NCBI GenBank assembly: GCA_016125385.1
Contig: WGLV01000055.1
Location: forward strand, 36,695-100,694
Length of the DNA: 64,000 bases
From: a bacterium
GTDB taxonomy: Bacteria > Hinthialibacterota > Hinthialibacteria > Hinthialibacterales > Hinthialibacteraceae
Direction of reading: 5' to 3'
The translations under genes were made by a program, and so were the position numbers. Shown piece after piece: positions 47,285 through 55,408 of this stretch. Position 1 is the stretch's first letter; the number at the start of each line of letters is the position of its first letter. The notes beneath the pieces were generated by a model, which did not search any database, was not told the origin of the DNA, and saw nothing but the letters and a program-made list of their open reading frames with translations.

Positions 47285-48655
47285 ATGCAGCCCGAGTTTT
47301 ATCGCCCCGCGGATCCCCACCACACCATCGTCGACAGTCTACGCGATTCGCTGCGTTTTACGACGCGCCATTGCCTGACCACATACCGGGGCAACCTGTG
47401 CGCGACTTCCACTTTCGTCGATCCCAATGCCCAGCCCGCTCACTGGCATGAATTCGGCGACATTGAAGGCGTTGGCTGGGCGGCGAACGCCGTGGGTGGA
47501 GCGCTACTCATCCTGAAATACGCGAAATTCTTCAACGATGCTCGCATGAGCGCGATCGGACGTTCAATTTTGTTTCATGCGCTGGAGGGTGGTTTTTTTC
47601 ATAACGACGGGCGCGTAACGCCCTATCGTGAGATATCGACAGATAAGCGATATCTGAATTACATGACCGACGCAAGGTCGGAATTCTGGTTTTGTCCGGG
47701 TTCAATCGCTCACATTTGTCTTCAGCTGATATGGGCTTCCGATGAAGTAGAGAATCCCTTGAGAGACCGGTTGCGCGAGACAGCGATGCAGACGGCGGAT
47801 TACTTATGGAAACACCACGCGACCACCAGCAATGGCTGGTATCCAAGGCGATGCAAACCCGATGGCAGCCCAACTCATCTGAACTGTTACGGAGACCCCG
47901 ACCGGCAGTATGAAAACAGCGGAGACGGCGTCTATCTGCTCTGGCTCTGGGCGGAACTGACCCGGCGGGGATGGCGCGACCGGGAAAAGGAAGTGCGCCG
48001 AGCGTGCGCCGTGTTTCGCGATATCGGCGGCGCATTCGGCAGCATCAACCACGACACCTATGACGATCATGAAAACGCCGCGTACAGCGTGGCGTTCCGG
48101 TGTTTACGCCGCGCCGCCAGCCTGTTGCGCGACCCAGCGCTGTATGAATGGGCTGTTTCGAACTGCCTGCACGGTCTGGAACGATTTGAGATGACCGAAG
48201 ACCGCAACGGCGTTGAAACGCGCGGACTGCTCTACATGGAAGACAGCTGGGACTGCGCCTATCTGTGGGAAAACGCCGAAGCGGCGCTTGCGTATTTTGA
48301 AGCCGCATTATCCACCCGATTGAGATCGTACGAAATGAAAGGGCTCACGATTTTACGAGCCGCCGCCCGCCATCACTACGGCGAACTGGGCTTTCTCAGC
48401 GAAGGGATTGATTGGAACAATCACAACGGGCAATATCGGAATGTAAACGGCGTCAACATTCCCATCCACGTCAACGAAGCCGTGTACGGCGCGGTGAATT
48501 ATACGCAACCATTTCTGAATAACATGTACATCGCCGCACCGACTCTGTTTTACCTCGAACGACTCGCCTCCCGGCGCGAGACGGGGAATGGATCGGAGTT
48601 GCTTGACTGCGAAGAGAATCCATTGGTTATAATGTCGGAGTTTCAGTCTATCTAA
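47285..48655 (+). CDS. unknown protein, probably an alpha/alpha-toroid carbohydrate enzyme
   Basis: A 456-residue protein without a signal peptide. Repeated Trp/Tyr-rich helical pairs (GDIEGVGWAANAVGGALLI, RSEFWFCPGSIAHICLQLIW, ENSGDGVYLLWLWAELTRRG and MEDSWDCAYLWENAEAALAY) give the look of an (alpha/alpha)6 toroid, as in GH88/GH105, GH127 or epimerase families. I cannot assign it to one. His and Asp/Glu residues in WHEFGDIEG and DSWDCAY could form an active cleft. GAGGAGACGCC precedes ATG 47285. It is the first gene of a six-gene run reaching 53287, followed 20 bases later by the exported FAH protein. Sugar-acid metabolism is a guess. Confidence 0.7.
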   Translation: MQPEFYRPADPHHTIVDSLRDSLRFTTRHCLTTYRGNLCATSTFVDPNAQPAHWHEFGDIEGVGWAANAVGGALLILKYAKFFNDARMSAIGRSILFHALEGGFFHNDGRVTPYREISTDKRYLNYMTDARSEFWFCPGSIAHICLQLIWASDEVENPLRDRLRETAMQTADYLWKHHATTSNGWYPRRCKPDGSPTHLNCYGDPDRQYENSGDGVYLLWLWAELTRRGWRDREKEVRRACAVFRDIGGAFGSINHDTYDDHENAAYSVAFRCLRRAASLLRDPALYEWAVSNCLHGLERFEMTEDRNGVETRGLLYMEDSWDCAYLWENAEAALAYFEAALSTRLRSYEMKGLTILRAAARHHYGELGFLSEGIDWNNHNGQYRNVNGVNIPIHVNEAVYGAVNYTQPFLNNMYIAAPTLFYLERLASRRETGNGSELLDCEENPLVIMSEFQSI

Positions 48656-48675
48656 ACGAATGCGGGGATAAAACG

Positions 48676-49539
48676 ATGAAAAGTTTTCACTTTGTTCTGG
48701 CGGCCGCCGCTACGGCGTGCCTCTTTTGTCTATCCAGTCAGGCGAGCGGAGTGTATTGCCGCTACGAACATTTCGGCGCGCATTACGGCCAGGTGGATGG
48801 AAACGAAATCATCCAGCTCAGCGCGGCGCCGTGGGCGGGTGGCGAGCCCACCGGAGTGCGGGTTCCCGTATCAGACGTACGACTGTTGCACCCCAGCGAA
48901 CCGCAAAAAATATTCGGTATCTCGGGCAGTTTTCAAGAAGCCTGGAAGGGTAAGGGCGCCCCATGGAACACGATCCGCTGGTTTTTAAAACCACCGACAT
49001 CCGCCGCCTCTCCCAATGAGGTCATCGTCTTGCCCGATTCGCTCGACGAAGCGCTGGTTGAAGTCGAAGTAGTCATCGTTATCGGCAAGCGAGTGAAAAA
49101 CGCCTCGCCGGATGAAGCCAGAGACGCCATCTTCGGCTATACCGCCGGGAATGATATGGTGGGCTCAGCGACCTCCTATCACACCAATAATGGCGAATCG
49201 GAAGAGCAGGTCGAAACGCTGCTCGGCCCCGGCCTTAAGGTGGGCGATGGATTTTCGCCCTTCGGCCCGTACATCTATACCGATCTCGATACCAGCAATC
49301 TGGCGCGCACGTTGACGGTGCAATCGCCCAATGGGAACAAGCTGGTTCATCAGGACAACACCAAAACGATGGCGTACTCCATGCAGAAAATCGTCAGCGA
49401 CCTCTCGCGCGTCTGCTCGCTTGAACCAGGCGACATCATTTTCTCTGGCGCGACCAACGCCCTGCCCGCTCACACTGGAGACCGGGTCACGCTCAACATC
49501 GATGGCCTCGCGCCGCTGACGAACACAATATCCAAGTAG
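48676..49539 (+). CDS. exported fumarylacetoacetate-hydrolase-family protein
   Basis: A 287-residue FAH-family protein with an unusual Sec signal peptide (MKSFHFVLAAAATACLFCLS; cleavage near SQASG). The fold is otherwise standard: LHPSEPQKIFGI, then LVEVEVVIVIGKRVKN with the E-x-E metal pair, IFGYTAGNDMVG with the third ligand, LGPGLKVGDGFSPFGPYI, and GDIIFSGATNALPAHTGD near the end. Family enzymes cleave or hydrate C-C bonds in small keto-acids in the cytoplasm; export to the periplasm is rare. Its neighbours are the unknown toroid gene upstream and a Tat-type phosphoesterase nine bases downstream. The substrate is unknown; a periplasmic sugar-acid such as a 3-keto-glycoside product is possible. 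Confidence 0.88.
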   Translation: MKSFHFVLAAAATACLFCLSSQASGVYCRYEHFGAHYGQVDGNEIIQLSAAPWAGGEPTGVRVPVSDVRLLHPSEPQKIFGISGSFQEAWKGKGAPWNTIRWFLKPPTSAASPNEVIVLPDSLDEALVEVEVVIVIGKRVKNASPDEARDAIFGYTAGNDMVGSATSYHTNNGESEEQVETLLGPGLKVGDGFSPFGPYIYTDLDTSNLARTLTVQSPNGNKLVHQDNTKTMAYSMQKIVSDLSRVCSLEPGDIIFSGATNALPAHTGDRVTLNIDGLAPLTNTISK

Positions 49540-49548
49540 GAGAATCTC

Positions 49549-50427
49549 ATGGCGTTCATCACCACAACCAGCAACCGCCGCACGATTTTGAAGCAATTGA
49601 TGTTCGGTGCGGCGGCCCTTACGTTGGCGCGTCCGGCGTTCTCTCAGGATTCAACCCGCTGGGCGTGGCTGTCAGACACTCACGTTCCCCAGGACCCCAC
49701 GAATGAATATCGAGGATTCAAACCGTACGACAATATCCAGACCGTGGTGGCGGATATTCTGAAATACAAACCGGAAGGCGCCATGATCTCGGGCGATCTC
49801 GCCCGGCTGGAAGGTTTTCCGGAAGATTACGCCGCGTTCAGAAAACACGTTGAAGCCATGATGGACGCGATGCCGGTCTGCATGGGACTGGGCAATCACG
49901 ACCACCGCGCCAACTTCATCGCCGCGATGAAAGACCGCATCGTGAACGAACAAAGCGTGCCCGGTAAGCATGTGGTGGTCGTCGATACCGGTCCGGCGCG
50001 CATGATTATGCTCGATTCACTGATGTTCACCAACAAGACCCCCGGCCTGTTGGGCAAGGCTCAACGCACCTGGCTGGAGGACTACCTGCGGCCGAGCGGC
50101 GACAAACCGGTCATTCTGTTTGTGCATCACACCTTGGGAGACGGCGACGGCGAACTGCTTGATTCGGAACTCTTTCTGCGATCCGTCAGTCGGATCCCGT
50201 CAGTAAAAGCGGTCGTATACGGCCACTCGCACGTATACCGCTTTGACACGCTGAACGGCGTTCATCTCATCAATATTCCCGCCGTCGGCTACAATTTCCG
50301 TGATCAGGATCCGGTTGGATGGATTGAGGCTTCGGTCACAAGACATGGCGCCGACCTGACGCTGCACGCCATCGCGGGCGCGAAAGACGGCGATGGCAAG
50401 ACGACATCGCTTGAGTGGCGGGCCTGA
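49549..50427 (+). CDS. exported calcineurin-like metallophosphoesterase
   Basis: A 292-residue protein with a Tat-like leader (NRRTILKQLMFGAAALTLARP) and all metallophosphoesterase motifs in order: WLSDTHVP, ISGDLAR, LGNHDHR, FVHHTLGDG and YGHSHVY. It would bind two metals and hydrolyse phosphomono- or diesters in the periplasm. GTAGGAGAATCTC supplies the ribosome site. It lies nine bases after the FAH gene and 29 before hemB, so it is within the six-gene run. The substrate is unknown; family members act on cyclic nucleotides, phospholipids or phosphorylated sugars. Nothing in the sequence favours one. Confidence 0.92.
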   Translation: MAFITTTSNRRTILKQLMFGAAALTLARPAFSQDSTRWAWLSDTHVPQDPTNEYRGFKPYDNIQTVVADILKYKPEGAMISGDLARLEGFPEDYAAFRKHVEAMMDAMPVCMGLGNHDHRANFIAAMKDRIVNEQSVPGKHVVVVDTGPARMIMLDSLMFTNKTPGLLGKAQRTWLEDYLRPSGDKPVILFVHHTLGDGDGELLDSELFLRSVSRIPSVKAVVYGHSHVYRFDTLNGVHLINIPAVGYNFRDQDPVGWIEASVTRHGADLTLHAIAGAKDGDGKTTSLEWRA

Positions 50428-50456
50428 CGCTTCAGCCGCTCGAAAAAAGGAACGAC

Positions 50457-51446
50457 ATGACGTACGACTTTCTCCATCGGCCCCGGCGGCTCCGGATGAA
50501 GACTCGGATGCGCGACATGGTGCGCGAAAACCACCTTCGCCACGACGATCTGATCTACCCGCTGTTCGTCACGTATGAAGCGGATGCGAAAAAACCGATC
50601 GCGTCCATGCCGGGATGCTTTCAACACGGACTCAACCGGATAGGCGAGGTTTGCCGCGAAATCGAGGGGATGGGTATTCCCGCCGTCATCCTCTTTGGCT
50701 TGCCCGAGCACAAAGACGAACGCGGTTCATCGGCCTGTGCGCCGGACGGCGTCATCGCAAAAGCGGTCGCATCCATCAAACAAGCGTGTCCTTCGCTCAT
50801 CGTGATGACGGATGTGTGTTTGTGTGAATACACTTCACACGGTCATTGCGGCGTATTAAAAGGTGAAGAGATTCTCAACGATGAAACGGTTGAAATTCTT
50901 TGCCGTGAGGCGGTAACGCACGCCAACGCGGGCGCCGACGTCATCGCGCCGTCGGACATGATGGATGGCCGCGTCGCCGCCATTCGCGAGGCGCTGGACG
51001 CGGCGAGTCACCTCTATACGCCGATCATGGCGTACTCGGTGAAATACGCGTCGGGATTCTACGGCCCGTTTCGTGACGCGGTCGAATCGGCGCCATCGTT
51101 CGGCGACCGCCGCTCGCATCAGATGGACCCGCCCAACCGGCGTGAGGCGTTGCGCCAGGCGCGCATTGATCTGAACGCGGGGGCCGACGTGCTGATGGTG
51201 AAGCCCGGCCTGCCCTACCTCGATATCATCCGCGATCTGAGAAATGAATTCGATGTTCCGCTCGCGGTGTATAATGTCAGCGGCGAGTACTCGATGCTGA
51301 AAGCGGCTGCTGAAAAAGGCTGGCTCGACGAGAGGCGAACCGTGATGGAGACCATGCTGGCGTTCAAGCGCGCCGGCGCGGACCTCATCCTGACCTACCA
51401 CGCGCTCGACCTGGCGCGTTGGCTGAACGAAGGGGACGGAGCATGA
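50457..51446 (+). CDS. hemB: delta-aminolevulinic acid dehydratase (porphobilinogen synthase)
   Basis: A 329-residue HemB. The start is ATG 50457 (MTYDFLHRPRRLR) after AAAAAGGAACGAC; the longer frame to 50415 is not needed. The zinc site is DVCLCEYTSHGHCG with its three cysteines, so the enzyme is of the zinc-dependent type. The Schiff-base lysines are in YSVKYASGFYGPFRDA and VLMVKPGLPYLD. It condenses two aminolevulinate molecules to porphobilinogen in tetrapyrrole synthesis, in the cytoplasm. Its stop overlaps the start of an exported TIM-barrel protein (ATGA), which is an odd partner. Other haem genes are not in the window. The local haem-binding protein is the DUF1592-family one at 14549. 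Confidence 0.97.
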   Translation: MTYDFLHRPRRLRMKTRMRDMVRENHLRHDDLIYPLFVTYEADAKKPIASMPGCFQHGLNRIGEVCREIEGMGIPAVILFGLPEHKDERGSSACAPDGVIAKAVASIKQACPSLIVMTDVCLCEYTSHGHCGVLKGEEILNDETVEILCREAVTHANAGADVIAPSDMMDGRVAAIREALDAASHLYTPIMAYSVKYASGFYGPFRDAVESAPSFGDRRSHQMDPPNRREALRQARIDLNAGADVLMVKPGLPYLDIIRDLRNEFDVPLAVYNVSGEYSMLKAAAEKGWLDERRTVMETMLAFKRAGADLILTYHALDLARWLNEGDGA

Positions 51447-52324
51447 GCGTAAACCGCCGGCGTTTTCTGACCACCAGCGCAATGGCGGCGGCCGCCGCCA
51501 CGGCCCAAGCTGGCGCAAACAACATGTCGAAGCCGGACAGCGCCGCCATCTGCCGCATCTCATCGCGCGAATTCGTGATCCCCGGCGATACCTTCGCCGA
51601 TAAACTCGAGATCATGCAGACCTGGGGCTTCAACGCCATCGAACTCGACGGGGCGCGGCTGCCTGAACGCCGTCAGGAAATTCGCGACGGGCTTCGCGGC
51701 AGCGACCTCGGCGTAAGCGCGGTATGCTCGGGATACGACGGCGTATTGTGTCATGAAGACCCCGCCGAACGCCGCAAAGCGATCGACTCGGTGAAACGCA
51801 TTCTTGACGCCGCCGCTGAATTTCACCCGACCGGTCTCATCATCGTGCCCGCCTTCAACGGTCAGACGAAATTGTGGTACGTACCCGCGCGTGAGGCGCT
51901 GATCTCGCTGTTGCCCGAACTCGGCGAACACGCCCATCAATGTGGAACGCAGGTGCTATTGGAGCCGCTCAACCGCAACGAGTCATGGTATCTGCGATTT
52001 CTCGCCGACGCCGCCTCCATCTGCCGTGAGATCAATCACCCCGGCGTAGCCATGATGGGTGACTTCTTTCATATGGGCATTGAAGAACCCAGCGACTACG
52101 CCGCCTTCATCGCCGCGCGCGACTACCTGGGCAACGTTCATCTCGGCAGCAGGCAACGATACCTGCCCGGGCAGGATGAACGCGACTTCCGCCCCGGGTT
52201 CCGCGCACTGAAAGAGATCGGCTACAAAAAATTCATCAGCCTGGAGTGTTTTCCTCAAGTCGATCCGAAAAAGGAAATTCCCGTCTCGCTGGCGTTTTTA
52301 CGCCAGCAATGGCGTGAAGCCTGA
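51443..52324 (+). CDS. Tat-exported sugar isomerase/epimerase-like TIM-barrel protein
   Basis: A 293-residue protein of the xylose-isomerase-like (AP_endonuc_2) barrel fold. The Tat leader is VNRRRFLTTSAMAAAAATAQA. The barrel holds WGFNAIELDGARLPE, LIIVPAFNG, VLLEPLNRNESWYL, VAMMGDFFHMGIEE, NVHLGSRQRYLPGQ and KKFISLECFPQ, which supply the usual Glu/Asp/His metal ligands. ATG 51443 overlaps the hemB stop, so translation is coupled. Exported members accompany Gfo/Idh/MocA dehydrogenases and DUF1080 proteins and act on keto-sugars (isomerase, epimerase or lyase). Three such dehydrogenases and one DUF1080 gene exist elsewhere in this window, which makes a shared pathway plausible. Confidence 0.9.
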   Translation: MSVNRRRFLTTSAMAAAAATAQAGANNMSKPDSAAICRISSREFVIPGDTFADKLEIMQTWGFNAIELDGARLPERRQEIRDGLRGSDLGVSAVCSGYDGVLCHEDPAERRKAIDSVKRILDAAAEFHPTGLIIVPAFNGQTKLWYVPAREALISLLPELGEHAHQCGTQVLLEPLNRNESWYLRFLADAASICREINHPGVAMMGDFFHMGIEEPSDYAAFIAARDYLGNVHLGSRQRYLPGQDERDFRPGFRALKEIGYKKFISLECFPQVDPKKEIPVSLAFLRQQWREA

Positions 52325-52357
52325 TTCAAGCCGTCCCTTCAAACGGCGGGATAAATC

Positions 52358-53287
52358 TTGTTTCGCATCCCCGACGCGCACAACTGGCCGCATGAACTGA
52401 TCGACGCCGTTCATCAGGGCGATGCGCGGGCGTGGCTGCCTCGGCTGCCATCCGAATGCGTCTCACTGATCGTCACCAGCCCGCCATACTGGAATACGGT
52501 CGATTATCATTCACCGGGCCAGATCGGCCAGAGCACGTATGAAGATTATCTATCCGAATTAACGCCGGTATGGCGTGAATGCGCACGGGTACTGATCCCG
52601 AACGGAAAACTCGCGATCGTCGCGCCGATCATGCCCGTCCCGAAAAAGGTGCTGAATGACGCGCATACGCGCCATCTGAATAATATCAGCGCGGACATCG
52701 AACGCACCATTCTCGACGGCGTCGAGAGCCTCTCTCGCTTCAGCCTATTCGTCTGGCAAAAACAAACCACGCAAAAAATGTTCGGCAGTTACCCCTATCC
52801 ACCGAACATCTATGAAGACAACACCGTCGAATTCATCTGCGTGTACGTAAAAGAAGGCAAAACGATTCTGCCTCCCCGCGAAATCAAAGAAGCCAGCCGC
52901 TTGTCGCAAACGCAATGGCGCAACCTCACCATGCAGGTGTGGCCGCTCTATCCCGCGGACGTCAAGCGATCGGGCGGGCACCCCTGCCCCTTTCCTGAAG
53001 CGATTCCTCAACGGTTGATCGCGATGTACACCTTTCGCGCTTCACCCGAACAGGAATTCGCCGGCGACGTTGTTCTCGACCCCTTCGCGGGAGCGGGCGC
53101 TGCGTGTCTGGCGGCGAAAGCAATGGGCCGGCGATATATCGGATGTGAACTGAATTCCGATTACGTTCGCATCGCCCGCGAACGGATCGAACAGGAGACG
53201 CTTGACCCTGAAGCGTATATTCTCGATCCCAATCGGGTGCGGCGGGCGATTACGGTGGAATCATTGAGAACAACCGGTTCGATATGA
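52358..53287 (+). CDS. orphan site-specific DNA methyltransferase (beta class, TSPPY)
   Basis: A 309-residue DNA methyltransferase of the N6_N4_Mtase family. The catalytic motif IV is TSPPYWN near residue 46; it precedes motif X/I, VVLDPFAGAGAACLAAKAMGR (about 240), the permuted beta order. The target domain lies between. Adenine-N6 or cytosine-N4 cannot be separated by eye. The start is TTG 52358, since an in-frame TAA ends two codons upstream and no ATG precedes the catalytic motif. No restriction endonuclease is adjacent, so it may be a regulatory or housekeeping methylase. It lies 33 bases after the TIM-barrel gene, and its 3' end contains the promoter of the next gene. Confidence 0.92.
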   Translation: MFRIPDAHNWPHELIDAVHQGDARAWLPRLPSECVSLIVTSPPYWNTVDYHSPGQIGQSTYEDYLSELTPVWRECARVLIPNGKLAIVAPIMPVPKKVLNDAHTRHLNNISADIERTILDGVESLSRFSLFVWQKQTTQKMFGSYPYPPNIYEDNTVEFICVYVKEGKTILPPREIKEASRLSQTQWRNLTMQVWPLYPADVKRSGGHPCPFPEAIPQRLIAMYTFRASPEQEFAGDVVLDPFAGAGAACLAAKAMGRRYIGCELNSDYVRIARERIEQETLDPEAYILDPNRVRRAITVESLRTTGSI

Positions 53288-53292
53288 TATAA
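53264..53292 (+). promoter_or_regulatory. sigma-70-like promoter of prepilin B, inside the methyltransferase 3' end
   Basis: TTGAGA (53264-53269), a 17-base spacer and a consensus TATAAT (53287-53292). The -35 box and spacer lie in the last codons of the methyltransferase. Transcription would start about 65 bases before ATG 53364. Confidence 0.65.
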
Positions 53293-53363
53293 TTTCTGCG
53301 TATATTTTAATTTCTAAAAGGATCAGTTTGCGCGCCTTTTCACGAATTCCTGGGGAGGAGATC

Positions 53364-54005
53364 ATGAAAAATGGTTTTACGCTGATTGAATTGCTGATCG
53401 TGGTGGCGATTATCGGAATTCTCGCCGCTATCGCCGTGCCTAATTTTCTCAACGCCCAGATCCGCGCCAAGACGGCGCGCTGTTACGCCGATATGCGTTC
53501 GCTGGCGACGGCCATTGAAGAACTGCGTCTCGATCGGGGCGTGCTGCCGGTCGACTGGTGGGATGATGATGACGACTGGGGACACAAGCGGCTCAGCGAC
53601 GTGTTTAACTACGTCGGCGCGGGCCCCGATATGGAAGCGCGCGGCAAAGACGCTGTGCTCGCTCCGTTGACCAGCCCGATCGCATACATCGGCTCGATTC
53701 CCCAGGACCCGTTCCAGACCGGGCCGGATAATGGGAATCCGTATTATTATTACGTCGATAACGACCCCGAGGGCAAGCGCGAAGACCACGACTTCCCCGT
53801 CTTCAAACAGGCAACCGCGCACCTTTATGGCAACGAATGGTTGCACGAGGGCGACTGGGCGCTGGGCGGCATTGGCCCTGACGGCGCGTGGTATCAGGAC
53901 CCGAATGGGCGCGACGTGCGCGAGTTTCGCGGGCTGCATTACGAAGCCAGCAATGGTCTTACCAGCCGCGGCGACATCATTCTCACCAACCGCGGGCTAC
54001 GGTGA
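53364..54005 (+). CDS. GspG-like prepilin, paralogue B
   Basis: A 213-residue prepilin. GGGGAGGAGATC precedes ATG 53364, giving a very short leader MKNG before the cleavage site. FTLIELLIVVAIIGILAAI follows, with Glu5. The helix continues into a charged stem (TARCYADMRSLATAIEELRL) and a GspG-like C-terminal domain rich in Asp and Gly (DWWDDDDDWG, NDPEGKREDHDF). GPDGAWYQDPNG and YEASNGLTSRGDIIL stand near the end, and the latter matches the C-termini of paralogues A and C. No assembly genes are near. It has its own promoter and terminator, so it is a single-gene unit. The acidic loops suggest calcium binding, as in GspG; this is inference. Confidence 0.88.
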   Translation: MKNGFTLIELLIVVAIIGILAAIAVPNFLNAQIRAKTARCYADMRSLATAIEELRLDRGVLPVDWWDDDDDWGHKRLSDVFNYVGAGPDMEARGKDAVLAPLTSPIAYIGSIPQDPFQTGPDNGNPYYYYVDNDPEGKREDHDFPVFKQATAHLYGNEWLHEGDWALGGIGPDGAWYQDPNGRDVREFRGLHYEASNGLTSRGDIILTNRGLR

Positions 54006-54027
54006 ATAGCAGTCAGATCACTTTATC

Positions 54028-54064
54028 AAGGCGCGCTTTTGTTATTCACGAGCGCGCCTTTTTC
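54028..54064 (+). terminator. intrinsic terminator of prepilin B
   Basis: AAGGCGCGCT (54028-54037) pairs with AGCGCGCCTT (54051-54060), followed by TTTTT. It is 22 bases after the prepilin stop. Confidence 0.88.
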
Positions 54065-54150
54065 ATCTTCTGACAATGACTTTTCCACGCTATGCTGACT
54101 CGCTTTGAAAGAACCAGGTAAATCCAATCTCTCTCACAGGAGCAAGCCCC

Positions 54151-54540
54151 ATGTCACGACAGAACGTCCTGACCGGATCGCCGTATGAAGACAGCATCGG
54201 ATTTTCGCGCGCGGCGCGCGTGGGGAATTTCATCGCCGTCTCGGGCACCGCGCCCATCGCGCCCGACGGTTCCACCGCCGCCCCCGGCGACCTCTACAAA
54301 CAAACGCTGCGCAGCCTCGAAATCATCGAAAGCGTCATCGAAAAGGCAGGCGGTAAACGAAGCGACGTGATCCGCACCCGCCTCTTTCTCACCGATATCA
54401 AGCGCTGGGAAGAAGCCGCCAGGGCGCATGGCGAGTTTTTCTCATCCATCAAGCCGGCGTGTTCGTTCGTCGAAGTGAAGGGCCTGATCCGCGAAGACTG
54501 GCTGGTTGAAATCGAAGCCGACTGCGCGATTTCTGAGTAG
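54151..54540 (+). CDS. ridA: RidA-family enamine/imine deaminase
   Basis: A 129-residue RidA/YjgF protein: SPYEDSIGFSRAARVGNFIA, then VSGTAPIAPDGSTAAPGDLY, SVIEKAGGKRSDVIRTRLFL, and the late PACSFVEVKGLIREDWLVEIE, which holds the conserved active-site arginine/glutamate region. Family members hydrolyse reactive 2-aminoacrylate-type enamines to keto-acids and protect PLP enzymes in the cytoplasm. It is somewhat longer than the founding RidA and may belong to another subfamily. CACAGGAGCAAGCCCC gives a good ribosome site. It stands alone between terminators of prepilin B and its own. Confidence 0.92.
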   Translation: MSRQNVLTGSPYEDSIGFSRAARVGNFIAVSGTAPIAPDGSTAAPGDLYKQTLRSLEIIESVIEKAGGKRSDVIRTRLFLTDIKRWEEAARAHGEFFSSIKPACSFVEVKGLIREDWLVEIEADCAISE

Positions 54541-54550
54541 AGTCAATCCT

Positions 54551-54583
54551 ATCGCCCCTCCGTGAGAGAGGGGCGATTTTTTT
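54551..54583 (+). terminator. intrinsic terminator of ridA
   Basis: ATCGCCCCTC (54551-54560) pairs with GAGGGGCGAT (54568-54577), followed by a T-run to 54583. Confidence 0.92.
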
Positions 54584-54681
54584 ATTGCATCAAACCGATT
54601 TCTAATTCATACTGAACATTCCCGCACTACATAATCTTCAGCTCCGGCGCCCATCATTCTCAAGTCTCAAGGAAACTGTTT

Positions 54682-55242
54682 ATGTCACGAAACGGATTCA
54701 CACTGATCGAGTTGTTGATCGTGGTCGCGATCATCGGCATACTCGCCGCCATCGCGGTTCCGAACTTTCTCAACGCGCAGATTCGCGCCCGTATGGCGCA
54801 GGCGCAGGCGAATGAAAAAACATTCGCCGACGCCAACATGATGTACCGGCTCGACCGAGCGAAGTTCATGCCGCATATCGGCGGTCATCCCGCCTGGCAG
54901 AACAAATACCTGACGACTCCTATTCCTTATGTATCATCGACCAGCGTGTTGAATGATCCGTTTCAGAAGAAAGGCGGCGACCAGCAAACGGATATCTGGG
55001 CGCACGGCGAATTGCATCAGGACCCGGTGAGGGATCATCCCGCGCTGCTCAATCAGTATTTCAAAAACATCCCTGAATGGAAGCAGCCGCTGGAGAACAA
55101 CCCCAAAGAAGCATGCGTCATCATCTCGGCGGGTCCGGACGGCGCTTTCAGCCTGTTTCAGAATGGCATCTTCGGGCATCCCATCTACGCTCCCACCAAC
55201 GGGCTGACCAGTTTCGGCGACGTGCTGAGGCTGGGCTTCTGA
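54682..55242 (+). CDS. GspG-like prepilin, paralogue C
   Basis: A 186-residue prepilin: short leader MSRNG, then FTLIELLIVVAIIGILAAI with Glu5, identical in protein to paralogues A and B but with different synonymous codons. The stem (MAQAQANEKTFADANMMYRL) leads to a compact domain. SAGPDGAFSLFQNG and YAPTNGLTSFGDVLRL stand near the C-terminus, matching the ends of A and B. CAAGGAAACTG precedes ATG 54682. A terminator follows, so it is monocistronic. It lies 0.7 kb from paralogue B but is separated from it by ridA and two terminators. Confidence 0.88.
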   Translation: MSRNGFTLIELLIVVAIIGILAAIAVPNFLNAQIRARMAQAQANEKTFADANMMYRLDRAKFMPHIGGHPAWQNKYLTTPIPYVSSTSVLNDPFQKKGGDQQTDIWAHGELHQDPVRDHPALLNQYFKNIPEWKQPLENNPKEACVIISAGPDGAFSLFQNGIFGHPIYAPTNGLTSFGDVLRLGF

Positions 55243-55271
55243 TTCAACGCCGGTCAATCCGATCAATCATG

Positions 55272-55302
55272 CCGCCTCTTTCACACGGGAGAGGCGGTTT
55301 TT
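55272..55302 (+). terminator. intrinsic terminator of prepilin C
   Basis: CCGCCTCT (55272-55279) pairs with AGAGGCGG (55290-55297), followed by TTTTT. Confidence 0.88.
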
Positions 55303-55345
55303 GTTTATTCCATCCCGATTTCCTTACGATATCTCCTTCACACCC

Positions 55346-55351
55346 TATACT
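55346..55351 (+). promoter_or_regulatory. -10-like element upstream of the desaturase
   Basis: CTATACT at 55345-55351, 58 bases before ATG 55409. If it is the -10 box, the ATG at 55352 cannot be the start. The -35 region is weak. Confidence 0.35.
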
Positions 55352-55408
55352 ATGAGTAAATTGGTCAGTTTTTTGAGGACCTTACGAAACACAAGCCGAT
55401 TGATACGC

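Noticed and set aside
52358-53287. A restriction-modification system
   Set aside because: Only the methyltransferase is present; the neighbours are an isomerase-like gene and a prepilin, with no endonuclease-like frame.
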